Assembly: GCA_035630295.1 (NCBI GenBank)
Contig: DASQKY010000012.1
Coordinates: forward strand, 62,001 to 126,000
Reading direction: 5' to 3'
Origin: Acidimicrobiales bacterium
GTDB lineage: Bacteria > Actinomycetota > Acidimicrobiia > Acidimicrobiales > Iamiaceae
DNA length: 64,000 nt
The translations under genes were made by a program, and so were the position numbers. This document shows, in pieces, positions 61,697-64,000 of the stretch (its first letter is position 1; each line of letters starts with the position of its first letter). The notes under the pieces were generated by a model, which saw only the letters and a list, made by a program, of their open reading frames with translations, ran no database searches and was not told the DNA's origin.

Positions 61697-64000
61697 ATGG
61701 CCGAGACCGCCCCCGCCCCCGACGACCAGCCCGCCCACCGCTACTCGGCCGCCCTCGCCCAGGAGCTGGAGGCCGCCTGGCAGGACCGGTGGGAGCAGGA
61801 GGGGACGTTCCACACCCCCAACCCGGTGGGCGAGCTGTCGGCCGGCTTCGCGGCGGTGGCGGACCGTCCCAAGCGCTACGTGCTGGACATGTTCCCGTAC
61901 CCCTCCGGTGTCGGGCTGCACGTGGGGCACCCGCTGGGCTACATCGGCACCGACGTCTACGCCCGCTACCTGCGCATGAACGGGCACAACGTGCTCCACG
62001 CCATGGGCTACGACTCCTTCGGCCTGCCGGCCGAGCAGTACGCCCTGCAGACCGGCACCCACCCCCGGGTCACCACCGAGGCCAACATCGCCACCATGCG
62101 CCGCCAGCTCCGGCGCCTGGGCCTGGGCCACGACCCCCGCCGGTCGGTCTCCACCACCGATCCCGGCTTCTACCGCTGGACCCAGTGGATCTTCCTGCAG
62201 CTCTTCGGGAGCTGGTACGACCCGGACGCCGGCCGGGCCCGCCCGGTGACCGAGCTGGAGGCCGAGCTGGACGCCGGCACCCGGGCGCCGGCCGAGGGCA
62301 CCAACCCGTCGGGCCGGCCCTGGGCCGAGCTGGACGCCCCCGCCCGCCGGGCCGTGGTCAACGCCCACCGCCTGGCCCGTGTGGCGGAGGTCCCGGTCAA
62401 CTGGTGCCCGGGCCTGGGCACGGTGCTGGCCAACGAGGAGGTCACCGTCGACGGGCGCTCCGAGCGGGGCAACTTCCCGGTGTTCCGCCGGCCCATGAGG
62501 CAGTGGATGCTGCGCATCACCGCCTACGCCGACCGCCTGCTGGACGACCTCGACCGGTTGGATTGGCCCGAGGCCATCAAGTCCATGCAGCGCAACTGGA
62601 TCGGTCGCTCCACCGGCGCCGAGGCGCGCTTCGCCACCCCCGCCGGCGACCTGGTGGTGTTCACCACCCGGCCCGACACCCTGTTCGGGGCCACCTACAT
62701 GGTGGTCGCCCCCGAGCACCCCCTGGTGGGCGACCTGACGGCGGCGGCGTGGCCCGAGGGCACCCCGGAGGCGTGGACCGGCGGCGCCCCGGACCCGGCC
62801 ACCGCGGTGGGGGCCTACGTGGCCGCCACCGCCCGCCGCTCCGAGCTCGACCGCCAGGCCGGCGACCGGGCCAAGACCGGCGTGTTCACCGGCACCCACG
62901 CCACCAACCCGGCCACCGGGCAGCCCGTCCCGGTGTTCGTGGCCGACTACGTGCTGATGGGCTACGGCACCGGGGCGATCATGTCCGTGCCCGCCCACGA
63001 CGAGCGGGACTTCGCCTTCGCCCGGGCCTTCTCCCTGCCCATCGTCGAGGTCGTCCGGCCCCCCGAGGGGTGGCGGGCCGAGCACGGGGTGGACGAGGGC
63101 GCCCCGGCCGAGGGGTGGCCCCAGGCCTTCACTGGCGACGGTGAGGCGGTGGCCTCGGCCAACGCCGAGGTGTCCCTGGACGGCCTGCCGGTGGCCGAGG
63201 CCAAGGCGACCATCACCACGTGGCTGGAGGACCGGGGCCGGGGCCGGGGCACCGTGCAGTACAAGCTGCGGGACTGGCTGTTCAGCCGCCAGCGCTACTG
63301 GGGCGAGCCGTTCCCCATCGTCTACGGCACCGACGGGGAGCCCCGGGCCCTGCCCGCCTCGGCCCTGCCCGTCGAGCTGCCCCCCATGGAGGACTTCACC
63401 CCCACCACCTCGGACCGCGAGGACTCCGAGCCCGAGCCACCCCTGGGCCGGGTCGAGGGGTGGAGCACGGTGACGCTCGACCTGGGCGACGGCGAGGGGC
63501 CCCGGGAGTACCGCCGGGAGCTGAACACCATGCCCAACTGGGCGGGGTCGTGCTGGTACGAGCTGCGCTACCTGGACCCCGCCAACGACCGGGCCTTCGT
63601 CGACCCCGAGAACGAGCGCTACTGGACGGGCCCCGTCGCCGACGGCGACTGCGGGGGTGTCGACCTGTACGTCGGGGGGGTGGAGCACGCCGTGCTCCAC
63701 CTGCTCTACGCCCGCTTCTGGCACAAGGTCCTCTTCGACCTGGGCCACGTGTCGTCGTCGGAGCCCTTCCGGCGCCTGTTCAACCAGGGGATGATCCAGG
63801 CCCACGCCTACATCGACGAGCGGGGCTTCCACGTCGAGGCCGCCGAGGTGGTCGAGGAGGGCGGGCGGTACCTGCACGACGGGTCGGAGGTGCGCCGGGA
63901 GCTGGGCAAGATGGGCAAGTCCCTGAAGAACTCGGTCGCCCCCGACGAGATGTGCGAGCGCTACGGCGCCGACACGCTGCGGCTCTACGAGATGTTCGGC
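61697..64000 (+). CDS. leuS: Leucine--tRNA ligase (partial, 3' end outside window)
   Basis: First 768 codons; the frame runs off the right edge. [20 protein letters not shown], the HIGH motif in [39 protein letters not shown], the editing domain with [20 protein letters not shown] and a late [20 protein letters not shown] identify LeuRS. The second signature reads [10 protein letters not shown], a known LeuRS variant of KMSKS. ATG at 61697, probably leaderless. It is downstream of the GT-C gene by 67 bases. Confidence 0.97.
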   Translation, partial: MAETAPAPDDQPAHRYSAALAQELEAAWQDRWEQEGTFHTPNPVGELSAGFAAVADRPKRYVLDMFPYPSGVGLHVGHPLGYIGTDVYARYLRMNGHNVLHAMGYDSFGLPAEQYALQTGTHPRVTTEANIATMRRQLRRLGLGHDPRRSVSTTDPGFYRWTQWIFLQLFGSWYDPDAGRARPVTELEAELDAGTRAPAEGTNPSGRPWAELDAPARRAVVNAHRLARVAEVPVNWCPGLGTVLANEEVTVDGRSERGNFPVFRRPMRQWMLRITAYADRLLDDLDRLDWPEAIKSMQRNWIGRSTGAEARFATPAGDLVVFTTRPDTLFGATYMVVAPEHPLVGDLTAAAWPEGTPEAWTGGAPDPATAVGAYVAATARRSELDRQAGDRAKTGVFTGTHATNPATGQPVPVFVADYVLMGYGTGAIMSVPAHDERDFAFARAFSLPIVEVVRPPEGWRAEHGVDEGAPAEGWPQAFTGDGEAVASANAEVSLDGLPVAEAKATITTWLEDRGRGRGTVQYKLRDWLFSRQRYWGEPFPIVYGTDGEPRALPASALPVELPPMEDFTPTTSDREDSEPEPPLGRVEGWSTVTLDLGDGEGPREYRRELNTMPNWAGSCWYELRYLDPANDRAFVDPENERYWTGPVADGDCGGVDLYVGGVEHAVLHLLYARFWHKVLFDLGHVSSSEPFRRLFNQGMIQAHAYIDERGFHVEAAEVVEEGGRYLHDGSEVRRELGKMGKSLKNSVAPDEMCERYGADTLRLYEMFG

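Noticed and set aside
60572-63877. 1101-residue minus-strand frame opposite leuS and the GT-C gene
   Set aside because: Gly/Pro/Arg-rich shadow spanning two real genes on the other strand.

Overview
The window is a very GC-rich chromosomal segment packed with housekeeping genes, most of them on the minus strand. It carries a marker set typical of Actinomycetota: menaquinone synthesis, a mycothiol-type ligase (MshC-like), an F420H2:NADP oxidoreductase, an F420-type luciferase-like oxidoreductase, a phosphatidylinositol/PIM synthesis block, and many GTG starts. Gene order partly follows the mycobacterial order (aroE-mltG-ruvX-alaS; aspS-hisS; relA-secF-secD; ruvB-ruvA-ruvC; yebC-pdxT-pdxS; pimA-patA-pgsA-HIT-thrS). 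Extreme GC, sparse Shine-Dalgarno sites and the FAAL/LLM/DUF222 content suggest a deep-branching actinobacterium such as Acidimicrobiia; that placement is inference.

Layout. 1-5.3 kb: partial amidohydrolase, menD, divergent menH, then menA and menB (menaquinone). 5.4-12 kb: DUF4388 protein, aroE, mltG, ruvX, alaS and a small membrane protein. 12.2-13.7 kb: DUF222/HNH protein. 13.7-15.8 kb: an accessory island of visibly lower GC with a PadR-like winged-helix protein carrying a hydrophobic segment, a divergent multi-pass membrane protein, and two palindromes between them. 15.8-31.6 kb: DUF948 protein, rarA, aspS, hisS, a DJ-1/PfpI protein, rel, secF, secD, tgt, queA, an M20 amidohydrolase and a YbdK-type ligase. 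31.6-38.5 kb: ruvB-ruvA-ruvC, divergent ABC exporter, 1-Cys peroxiredoxin, yebC, pdxT, pdxS. 38.6-48.7 kb: small membrane proteins, M48-like protein, lemA, pimA-like, acyltransferase, pgsA, HIT, thrS, plsC. 48.7-58.2 kb: mshC-like and npdG on minus, then on plus a ceramidase-fold protein and a tightly coupled operon (ABC ATPase, kinase, PAC2, glycosyltransferase with coiled coil, F420 oxidoreductase). 58.4-64 kb: FAAL-like ligase, GT-C membrane protein and the start of leuS.

How it works together. Neighbouring genes repeatedly overlap by four bases (ATGA/GTGA), so translational coupling is common. Many first genes have no Shine-Dalgarno site but have a TANNNT box 6-8 bases before the start codon, which points to leaderless transcription. 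The least ordinary parts are the 13.9-15.6 kb regulator/membrane pair, the 52.7-58.2 kb coupled operon, and several divergent family members: SecD with extra N-terminal helices and a Thr/Ala/Pro insert, an M48 protein lacking its internal helix pair and usual third metal ligand, and a ceramidase-fold protein lacking the catalytic serine. No tRNA, rRNA, CRISPR array, insertion sequence or prophage was seen.
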